DNA of 57,234 nucleotides from positions 1 through 57,234 of the forward strand of contig JACRCP010000030.1 of assembly GCA_016218965.1 (NCBI GenBank), given 5' to 3'. This document shows, piece by piece, positions 8,487 to 18,073 of the stretch. Under the pieces are notes generated by a model, which did no database searches, was not told where the DNA came from, and saw only the letters and a list, made by a program, of their open reading frames with translations. A program made the position numbers and the translations under genes. The stretch is from Deltaproteobacteria bacterium. Its GTDB lineage: Bacteria > Myxococcota > SpSt-1050 > JACRCP01. Numbering within the stretch: position 1 is the stretch's first letter; every line of letters starts with the position of its first letter.

Positions 8487-9359
8487 CTACGCCCTCTTGC
8501 CGAACGGCGCCAGCCAGGTGTTCTGGTTGCCGTCGTAGGCAAGGCGCACGGCCCGGGCGGCGTTGATGTTCATGAACGTGGGGCCGAGGTCGAACACGCT
8601 GGCGATATGCTTGCCGACCGAAAGCAGGTAGACGATGTTGCCCTTGAGGGTGATCTGCATCAGGTACTCGTAGCCCTCTTGGAACTTGACGCTCTCGATG
8701 AGATCCACGAACTTGGGGAGGACGAACTTCGTCCCTTCCTCCTTCCACACCACGTCGGCGACCCGCATCTTCTCGACAACCTCGACGGTGATGTCCTGCA
8801 TGCGGGGCTCGCGAATCGTCTCGCCCGCGGTGTCCTTGACGAACGCGATGATCCGGACGATCTCTTTCTTGTGGTCGGGGGACAGGAAGAAATAAGGACT
8901 TGACGCCAGGACCGGGAGCAGGAAGGCCTTCTTTTCGGTGTGGGCCGGCCCGCCGCCGACACCCATTATGTGGGTCTGTTCGATCTCGATCTTGGCGGGG
9001 TCGAAAAGGTACGCGCCCTCGATGACCTCGCCCTCGAGAAACGGGACGAGGCCGACCCTCTCGTTGTTCTCGACGACGACCCCTCCGATGAAATCCGCGG
9101 GCACGGTCTTGATGCGAAGCCGCGTCTGATGGCCGTCCTCGACGAGCTGCCCGTAGCCGAACGCCGTGTTGACGATGCGCGTTTCGGTGAGCCCGGGCAT
9201 CCGCGGTTTCGCCGTCCGCCGCGGCTTCGAAACCGGCGCGGCGGCCAGCGGTGCTGAGGGGGTCTTGAACTGGAGCGCTCGGCGCTCGGCGGTGGACGGC
9301 CGCTTCGGCGCCGGGGGGGCGCCGCCGAAGATCGACTTGAGTTTGTCCCAAACACCCAT
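8487..9359 (-). CDS. Conserved hypothetical protein
   Basis: 290 aa from ATG at 9359. No signal peptide or membrane segment was seen. A basic, Pro/Ala-rich N-terminal 55 residues (probably disordered) lead into a globular alpha/beta region with many Val/Ile strands (GGVVVENNERVGLVPF, EYLMQITLKGNIVYLL). The function is not recognised. It is convergent with the metalloprotease gene (13 bp between stop codons) and lies 37 bp downstream of the Cys-rich lipoprotein gene on the same strand, so it may be the last gene of that transcript. Confidence 0.7.
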   Translation of the reverse strand: MGVWDKLKSIFGGAPPAPKRPSTAERRALQFKTPSAPLAAAPVSKPRRTAKPRMPGLTETRIVNTAFGYGQLVEDGHQTRLRIKTVPADFIGGVVVENNERVGLVPFLEGEVIEGAYLFDPAKIEIEQTHIMGVGGGPAHTEKKAFLLPVLASSPYFFLSPDHKKEIVRIIAFVKDTAGETIREPRMQDITVEVVEKMRVADVVWKEEGTKFVLPKFVDLIESVKFQEGYEYLMQITLKGNIVYLLSVGKHIASVFDLGPTFMNINAARAVRLAYDGNQNTWLAPFGKRA

Positions 9360-9396
9360 GAAGACGCCTTCAGCGTTCAGCCATCCGACCCTCTCA

Positions 9397-11277
9397 TCAT
9401 TGGCAGCCGCAGTAGTAGTTCCCGTAGCACGTGCCGCTGAACGGGGCGGTGTCGCAGTCCGTGTCGTAGTTGCAGTACTTCCGGCATCTCAGCGGCGTGC
9501 TGGAACCCTCGGGCGGTTTGCAGTACAGGGCGCTTTGGCATTCGCCGTCCGACGTGCACGCCTCGCACGGCCCCTTCTTGGGGCTGCTTGTGCAGACGTT
9601 GCCCGAGCAGACCTGCGGGAACGTGCAGTGCGAGTCGTTGAGGCACGCGGCACAGTATTCCGTTGACGTCGAACAGTACGGCCGCTCGGGGTGCGCCGAC
9701 GCGCACTGCGCGTTGTCCTTGCACGTGGTGCACATGTCAAAGCGGCAGATCTCCGAGGCGCTGCACTCGGCGGAGGTTTCGCATTCGACGCACCGGCCGG
9801 TGTCAAGCTGGCATTTCCCGGTCAGGAAGAGGTTGTAACAGTCGTTGTCGGAGTGGCACGGGTCGTAGCAATTGCAGACTTCGTCGCCCGATGTGGCGCA
9901 GTTGGAATCGCGCATGAACAGGTCGCACGTCTCGAAATCCCCGCATCCCACGCGGCACCGCACCTGCGAACCGTTGTTGTACGTCGTGCAGACGGTCCCC
10001 GCGGGACACTGGCTCTGATCGGTGCAGTAGTCGCACAGGAGGAGCGGCGCCCGGCACTTGTGCGTCATCATCTCGCAGGTGTGGGGGCTTGCGCAGTCGT
10101 TGTTGTCGCGGCAGGCGACGCACGTCCGCGTGGAAACGAGGCAGAACGGTTCGGGCGCGGCGCAGTCGCCGCCGCCTATGCACTCGACGCAAACCTTGTC
10201 GCTGGCGCACTTCAAAGGGGCCGTGCAGTCCGGGTCGTCAAGGCACTGCACACACGCGCCGTGGGGTTTGACCGAGGTGTCGCAGACGAGAGGCGGCTGG
10301 CACTGTTGAGTGTTGTCGCAGCCCTGAACGCACGAATGCTGGAAGCACACGAAACCCAGCCCGCAGTCGCCGTTGTCGAGGCAGTCCACGCACTGGTGCG
10401 CGGTCGTGTCGCAGCGCCGGCCGGGGCACTGCGCGTCCTGCGTGCAGTAGAAGACGCATTTCTGGCTCAAGCACTCGAAGTCGACTGCACAGTGGCTCTT
10501 GTTGAGGCACTCCACGCACAGCCCGTTCCCGGCCGAGGTGTCGCAGTGCCCGGCCTGGCAGTCGCGGTCCGAGCGGCAGCCCGGTTTGCAGACGTTCTGG
10601 ACGCAGATGTTCCCGAGCGGGCAGTGGTCGTCCGAGAGGCATTGCACGCACACGCCGGTGTTCAGGTCGCACTTCATCCCGGGACAGTCAACGTCCGTCT
10701 TGCACTTGAACAGGCACATGCCGTTTTCGCAGGTCCGCCCGTCGGCGCAGTCGTTGTTGTCGCGGCACTCCACGCACGTGCCGGGGAGCCCCTTTGTCGT
10801 GTCGCAGATCAGGGGGGAGTTGCAGTCGCGGTTCATCCGGCAGCCCGCCTTGCATGCCGCGTCCAGGCATATCGTTCCAAGCTCGCAATCGGCGTCGACA
10901 AGGCAGTCGACGCACTCGCCCTTCTGGGTGTCGCACTTCCGGCCGCCGCAGTCGGCGTCCCCCGTGCACGGCTGTCCCGCATCGGGCGCGCCGGTGTCGT
11001 CAGGACCGGTGTCACCCGGGGCGGCGTCGGCCTTGCCGGCGTCGTCTCCCGGCCCCGCGTCGGGGTCGGGTCCCGAGTCCGCTCGGCCGCCGGAGTCGTC
11101 CTTGCCGCCGTCGGAGGCGCCGGGGGCGTCTCCCGAAACGCCGCTGTCCCCGTGCGGCCCGGCGTCGTCCGCCGTCCCGCCACCTCCCGAAACATCTATC
11201 GCACCGCCGGCGCATCCCGAGGCCGCAAGCGCCGCCGCGGCAAAGAGCACACACCCCGCCGACTTGACCCACCTCAT
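9397..11277 (-). CDS. Cysteine-rich repeat lipoprotein (Dickkopf/EGF-like)
   Basis: 626 aa from ATG at 11277, preceded by GGAGGG. A lipoprotein signal ends in AASGC. Next comes a linker of about 90 residues rich in Asp, Gly, Ala and Pro, then about 500 residues with regularly spaced cysteines in repeats of the form CxxCxxxxDCxxGxxCxxxxC (for example CVECRDNNDCADGRTC, CVDCLDNGDCGLGFVC), each about 35-45 residues. Such Cys-rich modules are typical of large secreted proteins in Myxococcota and are probably disulfide-bonded outside the cell. A binding or structural role is likely but unproven. The gene is divergent from the Kelch lipoprotein gene, with 54 bp between start codons. Confidence 0.85.
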   Translation of the reverse strand: MRWVKSAGCVLFAAAALAASGCAGGAIDVSGGGGTADDAGPHGDSGVSGDAPGASDGGKDDSGGRADSGPDPDAGPGDDAGKADAAPGDTGPDDTGAPDAGQPCTGDADCGGRKCDTQKGECVDCLVDADCELGTICLDAACKAGCRMNRDCNSPLICDTTKGLPGTCVECRDNNDCADGRTCENGMCLFKCKTDVDCPGMKCDLNTGVCVQCLSDDHCPLGNICVQNVCKPGCRSDRDCQAGHCDTSAGNGLCVECLNKSHCAVDFECLSQKCVFYCTQDAQCPGRRCDTTAHQCVDCLDNGDCGLGFVCFQHSCVQGCDNTQQCQPPLVCDTSVKPHGACVQCLDDPDCTAPLKCASDKVCVECIGGGDCAAPEPFCLVSTRTCVACRDNNDCASPHTCEMMTHKCRAPLLLCDYCTDQSQCPAGTVCTTYNNGSQVRCRVGCGDFETCDLFMRDSNCATSGDEVCNCYDPCHSDNDCYNLFLTGKCQLDTGRCVECETSAECSASEICRFDMCTTCKDNAQCASAHPERPYCSTSTEYCAACLNDSHCTFPQVCSGNVCTSSPKKGPCEACTSDGECQSALYCKPPEGSSTPLRCRKYCNYDTDCDTAPFSGTCYGNYYCGCQ

Positions 11278-11295
11278 GCGAATCCCTCCGGTTTG

Positions 11296-11324
11296 TTGAC
11301 AGCGCAACTTCAATATACTAACAC
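11296..11324 (+). promoter_or_regulatory. Candidate sigma-70 promoter giving a leaderless Kelch transcript
   Basis: TTGACA at 11296-11301 is separated by 17 bp from TAACAC at 11319-11324. The ATG at 11332 lies seven bases after this -10 element and has no purine-rich ribosome site before it, so transcription may begin at or near the start codon. Confidence 0.4.
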
Positions 11325-11331
11325 TCATCAA

Positions 11332-14300
11332 ATGGAAAAAACAGGCCTTCGCATCCTTGCCCCCGCGATGCCCGCCTTTTTTGTCATGTGCGGCTGCGCC
11401 GCCGATCTTGACGTGCCCGAAGAGGCCCAGATCGCGTGTTCGTCCGAGGCCGACTGCCCGGCGGGTTGGACGTGCAACCAGAACCTGGAGAAGTGCGTGA
11501 AGACCGGCAACATGGACCAGACGGCGCCGGCGTTTGCCGGGACGCCGGTGGTTTTGCCGCCGGTCGTGACGCAGGGCGTGACGGTGCGGGCGGCCTTTGA
11601 CGTGAGCGAGGAGCTGGTGGCCGCGCCCGAGGTGACAATCGATCTCCGCGGGACACTTGCGTCCCTGGCCCTCGATTCCGCCGTGAGCCGCGGGAATCAC
11701 TACGAGTTCACCTACTACGCCACGGGCGACGAGCCCCGGACGACCTGCCAGATCTTCGCGACGATGCTCGACAAGGGGGGAAACAAGACGGCGGGCGCCC
11801 TGATCGGGGGCGTCATGTTCGATTTCGCGGCCCCGGACATAGCGACGGCCGCGGTGGCGTACGGGCCGCCGCCCGATAGCCCCGTCACGTCGGTCAAGCG
11901 CGCCACGACCGGTGGCACGATATCGGTCACCATACTGGCGACCGAGCTCCTCTCGACCTCCCAGCCGCCCTCTCTGACGGCTTCAAACGGCATGACGACG
12001 CTCGATTTCGCCATCGTGCCCGGAAGCGTCACGGCCGTCGGTGCGGTGTTTCAGGTCATGGTCCCGGAGGGGGCCGCCGAGGGCCTCTACTTCCCGCTTG
12101 TGATTCTCACCGACGAGGCCGGGAACAAGAATTTCATGGCGACGTTTTCGGATCCGGCCATCGTGGTCAAGAACTCAAAGCCGCGGATCATCGTGGACCA
12201 GGCGCAGGTCACGTTCGTCAGGTCGCCTCTGGGCAACGCCGCCGGGGAGGATCGCGGCGCGCACGCCTTTCCGGCCGGGCCGTATTTCGCGCTCGCCCCG
12301 TCGGACCCCCTCGACGGCCCGGCCTCGATCCCCGCGTCGGCGTTTGCGCATTCCGGGGGGCCGGCGCCGGTGCTCGTGCGTGTGTGGAGCGATTCCGACA
12401 AGACCTCGCTTTTGGGCGATGCGGTGCCGAATTCCGACGGAACATGGCCCCGGAAGCGCCTGGTGAACCTCGATGTGCCGGCCGTGTACGTGACCGGGGT
12501 CGACGATGCCGGAAACGAGTCGGACCCCGTGGGTATCGGCAATGTCGAGTGGGTCGGGACGCCCAACCCGCCGCGGTACGGGAAGTCGCCGCACGCGCTT
12601 TTTGCGGACGGTTACGCCGCGGAATCGCGCCTGCTCCAATCGGGGTCGTCGCAGGCGGAGGCGGTCGGCGTCGAAGGGACGGACGGGACCGCGCTTTCAG
12701 CCCGGGCCGAGATGGTCTGGCGCGAGCGCGTGCCGTCCGCGCCGGTCGGGCCGCGTCTGGTGCACACCGCCGCCTACGACACCGCCCGCGGCAGGATGGT
12801 GATGTTCGGTGGATGGGACGGGACGAAACTTCTTCAAGACACCCTCGAGTGGGACGGGCTTGCGTGGTCCGATCGCACGCCCGCGGGACGAAAGCCGCCC
12901 GTTCGCATGTCCACCGGGGCCGCGTATGACTCGGCGCGCGGGCGCACGGTGCTGTTCGGCGGATTCAACGGCCTGGGCGGCTATCAGGACACGTGGGAGT
13001 GGGACGGGACCGACTGGTCCGAAAGACAACCGGTCGGGGTCTTGCCGGGACTCCGGTCCGGTCACGCGATGGCCTGCGATTCGACGCGGGGGCGCATCGT
13101 TCTGTTCGGAGGGCGCGACGGCGGGGCCGTTCTTGGTGACCTTTGGGAGTGGGACGGCGCCGAATGGAAACAGGAAGGACCGGCCGGCACGTGGCCGCCG
13201 GCGAGGTCCGACGCCGCAATGGCTTTCGATTCGGCGCGGGGGCGCGTCGTCATGTTCGGCGGGTGGTCGGAGAACGACACTGCGTTGGGCGACCTCTGGG
13301 AATGGGACGGAAACGCGTGGTACGGGATCTCGGAGGCCGGGCCCGGCCCGAGGGTGTACCATTCGATCGTGTTTGACGCGGGTCGCGCAAGAGCCGTCTT
13401 TTTTGGCGGCTGGAACGGACAGGACTTCCTGGATGATGTGTGGGAGTGGGACGGCGCGGCGTGGACAAACCCGCAGTCCGGCGTGGGGCCGAAGGCCCGC
13501 GGGGCGCACGTCTCGGCGTACGACAGCCCGCGGAAACTCAGCGTGATCGGCGGCGGGTGTGCCCTGTTCGGCAGTGCTTCGGAGTGCGGCGAGGCGATGC
13601 AGGACACGTGGGGCTGGGACGGCACGGGGTGGCGGAACCTGACACCGGGGGCCGAATGGCCCGGCGAGCGGTTCGGGCACGCGATGGCGCACGACGCCGC
13701 GCGCGACCGGACCGTGCTCTTCGGCGGCAGCAGGGATTTCGTCTCGGGACTCAATCAGGACACGTGGGGCTGGGACGGCGTCGCGTGGACCGAGCGGACG
13801 TCGGCTGACTCAAATCCCCCGGCTCGCGGGGGGTGCGGGATGGCTTTCGATTCGTCGCGAAGCCGTCTTGTCGTATTCGGCGGGTGCGACAGGTTCGACG
13901 GCAACCTTCTTTGTTCGTCGTTCCTTGACGACACCTGGGAGTTGGACGGCGATTCTTGGATCGAGGCGACGCCCGCCGGCGCCCGGCCCGCGGCACGCTA
14001 CGCGCACGCGATGGCGTACGACACGGCGCGCGGCAAGTCGGTGCTTTTCGGCGGGTCCCCCGAAAACGGGTTCCTTCAGGACACGTGGGAATGGGACGGG
14101 ACGGAATGGGTCGAAAGGGTCGTCGCGGGAGCGAAACCCCCCGCGCGGGACAGCCACGCGATGGCCTTCGACGGAGTCCGGGGAAGGGTCGTGCTCTTCG
14201 GAGGCTGGGACGGGACCGGCTTTTTCGACGACCTGTGGGAGTGGGACGGCTCTGTGTGGGTGCAGATCCCGCGGGCGGGAGACTGGCCCGATGCGCGGGG

Positions 14301-14988
14301 CAACCCCGTACTGGTCTTTGACCCCGGGCGCGGCCGGACGGTGCTTTTTGGCGGAGACGTGAGCACGGGCACGGTCCAGGTTCGGGACACCTGGGAGTGG
14401 GACGGGACGCGCTGGTTCGACGTGACCCCTTCCGATCGTTCGCCCGCCGCCAGGGCCGCTCACGCCGGCGCGTTCGCCGGCGCCGCGAAGACGCTTTTGG
14501 TGTTCGGCGGTTTTTCCGAAAACAGCATTCTGGGCGATCTTTGGGAAAGGCTCGAGGATCCCGACAGGCGTCCCGCGGTCCAGTTCGACGTGAGCACCGA
14601 AGGGGCCGGTTTTGACCCTGCCGCGGTCTCGCAGGTGCGCGCGCGCGCGTACGCGGGCGGGGTGTTCTCCCCGTTCGATTCGGGCGCAACCGGCGCCACA
14701 CTTTTCGGCTGGTCCACCGGCGGCCCCGGTCTTCCGCCGGGAAGTTGGCAGGCGCTGGGCTCCAACGCCGCCGGCCTGAACGATATTCCGCCGTACCTCG
14801 CCGGGCCGGACGAGACGCTCATCTCTTGGACCTCGAACGACGCCGCCCAGGCAAGGCGTTTCATCACCGAACGCGACGGGAAGATGTCGTTCCAGATCGG
14901 CCCGTCCGGCCCCACCGGCACCGGCGCCCGCGAAGCCGCCATGGCGGTCGACTACATCGAAGTGCGGGTGAGGTATCAGGCGGAGTGA
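11332..14988 (+). CDS. Kelch-repeat lipoprotein (12 repeats)
   Basis: 1218 aa from ATG at 11332; no ribosome site is visible. The N-terminus has a hydrophobic segment and lipobox FVMC. A short Cys motif like those of the divergent Cys-rich lipoprotein (CSSEADCPAGWTC) follows, then Ig-like beta regions with D.AGN motifs to about residue 470. From about 476 to 1065 there are twelve Kelch-type units, each with a core such as AYDSARGRTVLFGGFNG followed by DTWEWDG, enough for one large or two six-bladed beta-propellers. The last 150 residues look like another beta domain. A surface adhesion or binding role is inferred from the architecture. Confidence 0.88.
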   Translation: MEKTGLRILAPAMPAFFVMCGCAADLDVPEEAQIACSSEADCPAGWTCNQNLEKCVKTGNMDQTAPAFAGTPVVLPPVVTQGVTVRAAFDVSEELVAAPEVTIDLRGTLASLALDSAVSRGNHYEFTYYATGDEPRTTCQIFATMLDKGGNKTAGALIGGVMFDFAAPDIATAAVAYGPPPDSPVTSVKRATTGGTISVTILATELLSTSQPPSLTASNGMTTLDFAIVPGSVTAVGAVFQVMVPEGAAEGLYFPLVILTDEAGNKNFMATFSDPAIVVKNSKPRIIVDQAQVTFVRSPLGNAAGEDRGAHAFPAGPYFALAPSDPLDGPASIPASAFAHSGGPAPVLVRVWSDSDKTSLLGDAVPNSDGTWPRKRLVNLDVPAVYVTGVDDAGNESDPVGIGNVEWVGTPNPPRYGKSPHALFADGYAAESRLLQSGSSQAEAVGVEGTDGTALSARAEMVWRERVPSAPVGPRLVHTAAYDTARGRMVMFGGWDGTKLLQDTLEWDGLAWSDRTPAGRKPPVRMSTGAAYDSARGRTVLFGGFNGLGGYQDTWEWDGTDWSERQPVGVLPGLRSGHAMACDSTRGRIVLFGGRDGGAVLGDLWEWDGAEWKQEGPAGTWPPARSDAAMAFDSARGRVVMFGGWSENDTALGDLWEWDGNAWYGISEAGPGPRVYHSIVFDAGRARAVFFGGWNGQDFLDDVWEWDGAAWTNPQSGVGPKARGAHVSAYDSPRKLSVIGGGCALFGSASECGEAMQDTWGWDGTGWRNLTPGAEWPGERFGHAMAHDAARDRTVLFGGSRDFVSGLNQDTWGWDGVAWTERTSADSNPPARGGCGMAFDSSRSRLVVFGGCDRFDGNLLCSSFLDDTWELDGDSWIEATPAGARPAARYAHAMAYDTARGKSVLFGGSPENGFLQDTWEWDGTEWVERVVAGAKPPARDSHAMAFDGVRGRVVLFGGWDGTGFFDDLWEWDGSVWVQIPRAGDWPDARGNPVLVFDPGRGRTVLFGGDVSTGTVQVRDTWEWDGTRWFDVTPSDRSPAARAAHAGAFAGAAKTLLVFGGFSENSILGDLWERLEDPDRRPAVQFDVSTEGAGFDPAAVSQVRARAYAGGVFSPFDSGATGATLFGWSTGGPGLPPGSWQALGSNAAGLNDIPPYLAGPDETLISWTSNDAAQARRFITERDGKMSFQIGPSGPTGTGAREAAMAVDYIEVRVRYQAE

Positions 14989-15308
14989 TCAACCGCAGAC
15001 CTCCCGGCCCCCGCCAGGGGGCGGCACACGCCCGCCCGCCTCCGTCCGCGAGTGACCATATGTGTCCGACCCCCAAGGTCCCTTCTTGCCCCGGGTCCTT
15101 CGCGGACGGTCGGCGCGTTGATGTTTCGGCCGATTGTCCGGCATCGGAGATTGGCTCGTCCGAGCTTTTCTGTACCATATGCGAGGTTCCAAAGATCCGG
15201 ATTCTGGGCTAGACTGACCGCAGATCCCCCTCGGGGGGGGACAACCGGGGGCGGGGGTGGTGCATCTGGTTTAGCGGACGGGGCGCGGCCCGGGCGGGAG
15301 GAAACACC
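14989..15308. other. Gene-free intergenic stretch
   Basis: About 320 bp without a convincing gene. It contains a GC hairpin (GCCCCC-GCCA-GGGGGC, 15007-15022) just after the Kelch stop codon that lacks a T-run and could be a weak terminator, and the ribosome site GGGAGGAAAC of the next gene. Confidence 0.5.
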
Positions 15309-15704
15309 ATGTATCAGAAGGTCGTCATCAGGTTCTGGGATGACACCACGATGCGCGGGTATGCCGAGAACTTCGCGCCCGACAAGGGCCTTTTGACGCT
15401 TTCGCCGGCAGGCCGCGCGGGGACCCACGTTCTTGTGCGCCTGGACGACGTGAAGGCGGTGTTCTTCGTGAAAAATATGGGTTCGCCGGGCCGCAACAAG
15501 AAAAAAGGGTTTTCGCAGGATGACCGGCGCCTGGGCACGCGCGTGATGGTCGAGTTCAAGGACGGCGAAAAGATGTGGGGCGCAGTCTTTAACGCGGCGG
15601 CCATCCACGGCGGCGATTTCTTTTTGTACCCGGCCGACGGGTCCAGCAACAACGAAAAGGTCTTCATCCCGCGCAACGCCATCGCCGCGATACACCAGGG
15701 CTAG
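15309..15704 (+). CDS. Small conserved protein, DUF6982-like
   Basis: 131 aa from ATG at 15309 with GGAGGA upstream. It has two similar beta-rich halves: YQKVVIRFWDDTTMRGYAENF with a following LVRLDDVKAVFFVKN, and VMVEFKDGEKMWGAVFN with FIPRNAIAAIHQG. This matches small soluble proteins of the DUF6982 type found next to regulators in deltaproteobacteria; recognition is from memory. No signal peptide. Its stop codon overlaps that of the convergent VWA lipoprotein gene by four bases. Confidence 0.7.
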   Translation: MYQKVVIRFWDDTTMRGYAENFAPDKGLLTLSPAGRAGTHVLVRLDDVKAVFFVKNMGSPGRNKKKGFSQDDRRLGTRVMVEFKDGEKMWGAVFNAAAIHGGDFFLYPADGSSNNEKVFIPRNAIAAIHQG

Positions 15705-16570
15705 TACGACACGCCCACGGTGATCGTGTGGATGGTGATTCCGAGTTCGGCGGTCTTGGCGACCACCTGTTCCTTTGTGTGCACGGTGAGGCTGCCTTCG
15801 AGGGGCGGGGCGTCGGTGATGACGATGATCATGCGCCTCGTGAGGCTCTCCCATTGGAGTTTCGTCGCGGTCTCCCAGACGGCGTCGTATAGCGATTCGG
15901 GCCAGTCACACCCGCCGTCGGCGTATATCGAGTTGACGAACGCCTTGATTTCGGAGGTGATGCCGGTCATATCGACAAGCCCCGACGCGTTGGACTGATA
16001 CCACGGGCTGTCGCATTCCATGTTGTCCTTGTACCACGCGACGGCCAGACGGCCCTCGTTGGCCGCTACGGCGGCCATGATCGAGTCGATGTTCTCGGCC
16101 ACCGCGGCCTGATCGTCGCCCATGCTGCCGGTCGCATCGAGCAGGATGGCCACGTCCTCGCCTGCTCCGCCGCGCGTGTCCTGGATCTTGCCGATTTGGC
16201 CCGGGACGTCCTCGGCCGAGGGGGCCACGAGGGTTTCGCCCTCCTGGACCGGCGGAACGCCTTCGCCGCCCGAAGAGGCGCCGGGTTTGGTGAGGTCGCC
16301 GTTTTTGTCTTTCGCCTCGCAGTCAATGACATAGGATTCGCCCAGAAGGTCCTCCTGCGCGCTCAACGCGTCGGCGATGAGTTTGTCCGCGTCCTTGCCG
16401 AGGTCCTCGCGGGTGAGCCCCGCCATCTTGAGCAGTTCGTCAAGGCACCACACGCCGTCCTTGCCGGCGGCCTCCTTGATGGCGTCCCTCACCTCTTCAC
16501 ACGCGGTCAATGCGCCCGTCAAAGCACAGCAAACAAGAACTGCAATCACCCAGGCGTTCCTCGATTTCAT
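15701..16570 (-). CDS. VWA-domain lipoprotein
   Basis: 289 aa from ATG at 16570, preceded by AAGGAAG. The signal sequence ends in lipobox LTAC. After a spacer the VWA domain begins at about residue 140 with VAILLDATGSMGDD, a complete MIDAS metal-binding motif (DxTxS), and continues to the C-terminus (MIIVITDAPP, TIHTITVGV). Such proteins usually bind partners through a divalent metal on the cell surface or in the periplasm; no partner is evident nearby. Single gene, convergent with the DUF6982-like gene. Confidence 0.85.
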   Translation of the reverse strand: MKSRNAWVIAVLVCCALTGALTACEEVRDAIKEAAGKDGVWCLDELLKMAGLTREDLGKDADKLIADALSAQEDLLGESYVIDCEAKDKNGDLTKPGASSGGEGVPPVQEGETLVAPSAEDVPGQIGKIQDTRGGAGEDVAILLDATGSMGDDQAAVAENIDSIMAAVAANEGRLAVAWYKDNMECDSPWYQSNASGLVDMTGITSEIKAFVNSIYADGGCDWPESLYDAVWETATKLQWESLTRRMIIVITDAPPLEGSLTVHTKEQVVAKTAELGITIHTITVGVSY

Positions 16571-16880
16571 GGCTGCTTCCTTTCCGGTGGCGGACTTCAG
16601 GAACGGAATGTACCAAAAGGCCCGGCAAATGACAAACGCCGCGACGGGTCGCGGCATTCAAAAAAAGTGCTCTGATTGCCGGCGCAGGTCGGCGTGCTCC
16701 GATGTTCCGTCGAACCCGCCCGGCGCGCCACAGGCGCAGCCGCTCTTCAGCCCGGGGCATGAAGCCTGCGAAGCCGTCGCCGCGACGGCGGAGCAGGCAC
16801 GCCCAGGGAAAGGGATTCCAAGAAGTGCGAGAGCCCTGAAGGCGCGAGACGCGATTCGGCAACCGAATGAAACTGGTCTA
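16571..16880. other. Intergenic stretch with hairpins
   Basis: About 310 bp without a convincing gene between two minus-strand genes. It holds a hairpin at 16638-16655 (GCCGCGAC-GG-GTCGCGGC) and a small inverted repeat ATTCGG-CAA-CCGAAT at 16853-16867. Neither is followed by a T-run in the direction of the flanking genes. Confidence 0.4.
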
Positions 16881-17615
16881 TCAAACTTGGCCGCCGGTCA
16901 CGTGAATACCAAGATCCGGTGCCGAAAGATGCGCGAGCAACGCCAGAAAAGCCGCGATCACTACGAGCCAGGCCACCAGGAGTCTCTTCCTTTTCGAGAC
17001 CGGCGCGAAATTGAACCCGATGGCCAGCGCGAGCAGGACCATCCACGAAATCGACCACCAAGAAGATGCCACCACACAACGCCAAATCGAGGCGTGGCAC
17101 GTGATGTGTCCAAACGACCAGTCTGCACGGTCGAACGTCAACATCGCCGCGGCGAATCCCGCCATCAAAAACAACTGATCAACAGCGGCCTTAAACCTGT
17201 CAATGTGCCGCGCCCAGAACGTGTCTTTCTGCGGCCTCGGTTTGAACAACCACCGCGTAAGGACGCCCGATTCCCGGTCCTCTTGCTCGCTCAGCCTGTG
17301 CCACAACCACTCGCCAAAATGCCTCGCCAGAAAAGAGTCCTCGCCCGTCCCCTCGCGGCCCTCGCGGACGAGATCGACATCGGCTTCGGAGACGTCGGGC
17401 GGGTCGGGACTGCCGATGAAAAACATGGTGTCCGGAATCTCCGCGACCCTTTCGATGTTTTTGAGGGACCTTTCCATCTTGACCAGCAGGTACCACTGAT
17501 TCACCTTGGAGAGGACGACATCCTCATCCGTGATTCCAAACGCCTGAACCACCCGCCCGGCGACGCTCGCCTCGCAGCCTTTTCGAACCATCAGGCAGTA
17601 CCACGCGGGCATCAA
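16881..17615 (-). CDS. Hypothetical membrane protein
   Basis: 244 aa from ATG at 17615 (a second ATG follows immediately). The N-terminal 150 residues look soluble (WYCLMVRKGCEASVAGRVV, VNQWYLLVKMERSLKN). The C-terminal third has about three hydrophobic segments (LFLMAGFAAAMLTF, WMVLLALAIGFNF, LLVAWLVVIAAFLALLAHL). No family was recognised. Its start overlaps the stop of the upstream small membrane protein (ATGA), so the pair is translationally coupled. Confidence 0.65.
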   Translation of the reverse strand: MMPAWYCLMVRKGCEASVAGRVVQAFGITDEDVVLSKVNQWYLLVKMERSLKNIERVAEIPDTMFFIGSPDPPDVSEADVDLVREGREGTGEDSFLARHFGEWLWHRLSEQEDRESGVLTRWLFKPRPQKDTFWARHIDRFKAAVDQLFLMAGFAAAMLTFDRADWSFGHITCHASIWRCVVASSWWSISWMVLLALAIGFNFAPVSKRKRLLVAWLVVIAAFLALLAHLSAPDLGIHVTGGQV

Positions 17616-17878
17616 TGCTCCACCGAATCTGAACGAGGAAGCGAGGGGTCAACGCAGACGCCAGGCCAAGCCATCGGACTGGCCGAGATTGCCAAACGGG
17701 TGAGCCAAGGGACCTCTCCTCCGGCCAGTTCGAAGATTTTGGCAAATGTCGGCGCCGCAGAAAAATACCAGAAACCGCACGCCCCAATGCCGACCAGAAG
17801 CACGACGCGGGTGAAGATCACGTCAAGCTGTCTTGCGGGCGTGGGTGGGCTCGGAACCTGTTTGCTTGCGGTGAGCAC
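17612..17878 (-). CDS. Small hypothetical membrane protein
   Basis: About 88 aa from GTG at 17878, which has GAAGGGGG upstream; a TTG at 17896 is an alternative. One hydrophobic segment (IFTRVVLLVGIGACGFWYF) and a second weaker one are present. No family was recognised. It overlaps the following membrane protein gene by four bases; the two probably act together. Confidence 0.55.
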   Translation of the reverse strand: MLTASKQVPSPPTPARQLDVIFTRVVLLVGIGACGFWYFSAAPTFAKIFELAGGEVPWLTRLAISASPMAWPGVCVDPSLPRSDSVEH

Positions 17879-18073
17879 GAAACCCCCTTCGTCCAATCAA
17901 CCTCGCCGCCGCGCACACCAATCATTCTTGTCGCAGTATACCGCCTTCTGCCCGCCGTTTCCAGGCGCGACTCAGTCTCGACCTCGTCCCGTAGGGACGG
18001 CCGAGATTAGGTGGGGGGGGACTTCGATCCATGTTAGTATCCCCGCGTCCCGCCGTATTTTTGGAGGGCGAAA

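Noticed and set aside
6617..8542. 641-codon antisense frame inside the metalloprotease gene
   Set aside because: Same shadow pattern; no start context and no recognisable family.
9691..11331. Long open frame on the plus strand through the Cys-rich lipoprotein region, continuous with the Kelch gene
   Set aside because: It is antisense to a clear Cys-repeat protein and lacks domain similarity; the Kelch lipoprotein signal starts at 11332.
16638..16655. Terminator hairpin
   Set aside because: The hairpin is followed by A residues, not T, on the plus strand, and its T-run precedes it on the minus strand, so it would not terminate either neighbouring gene.
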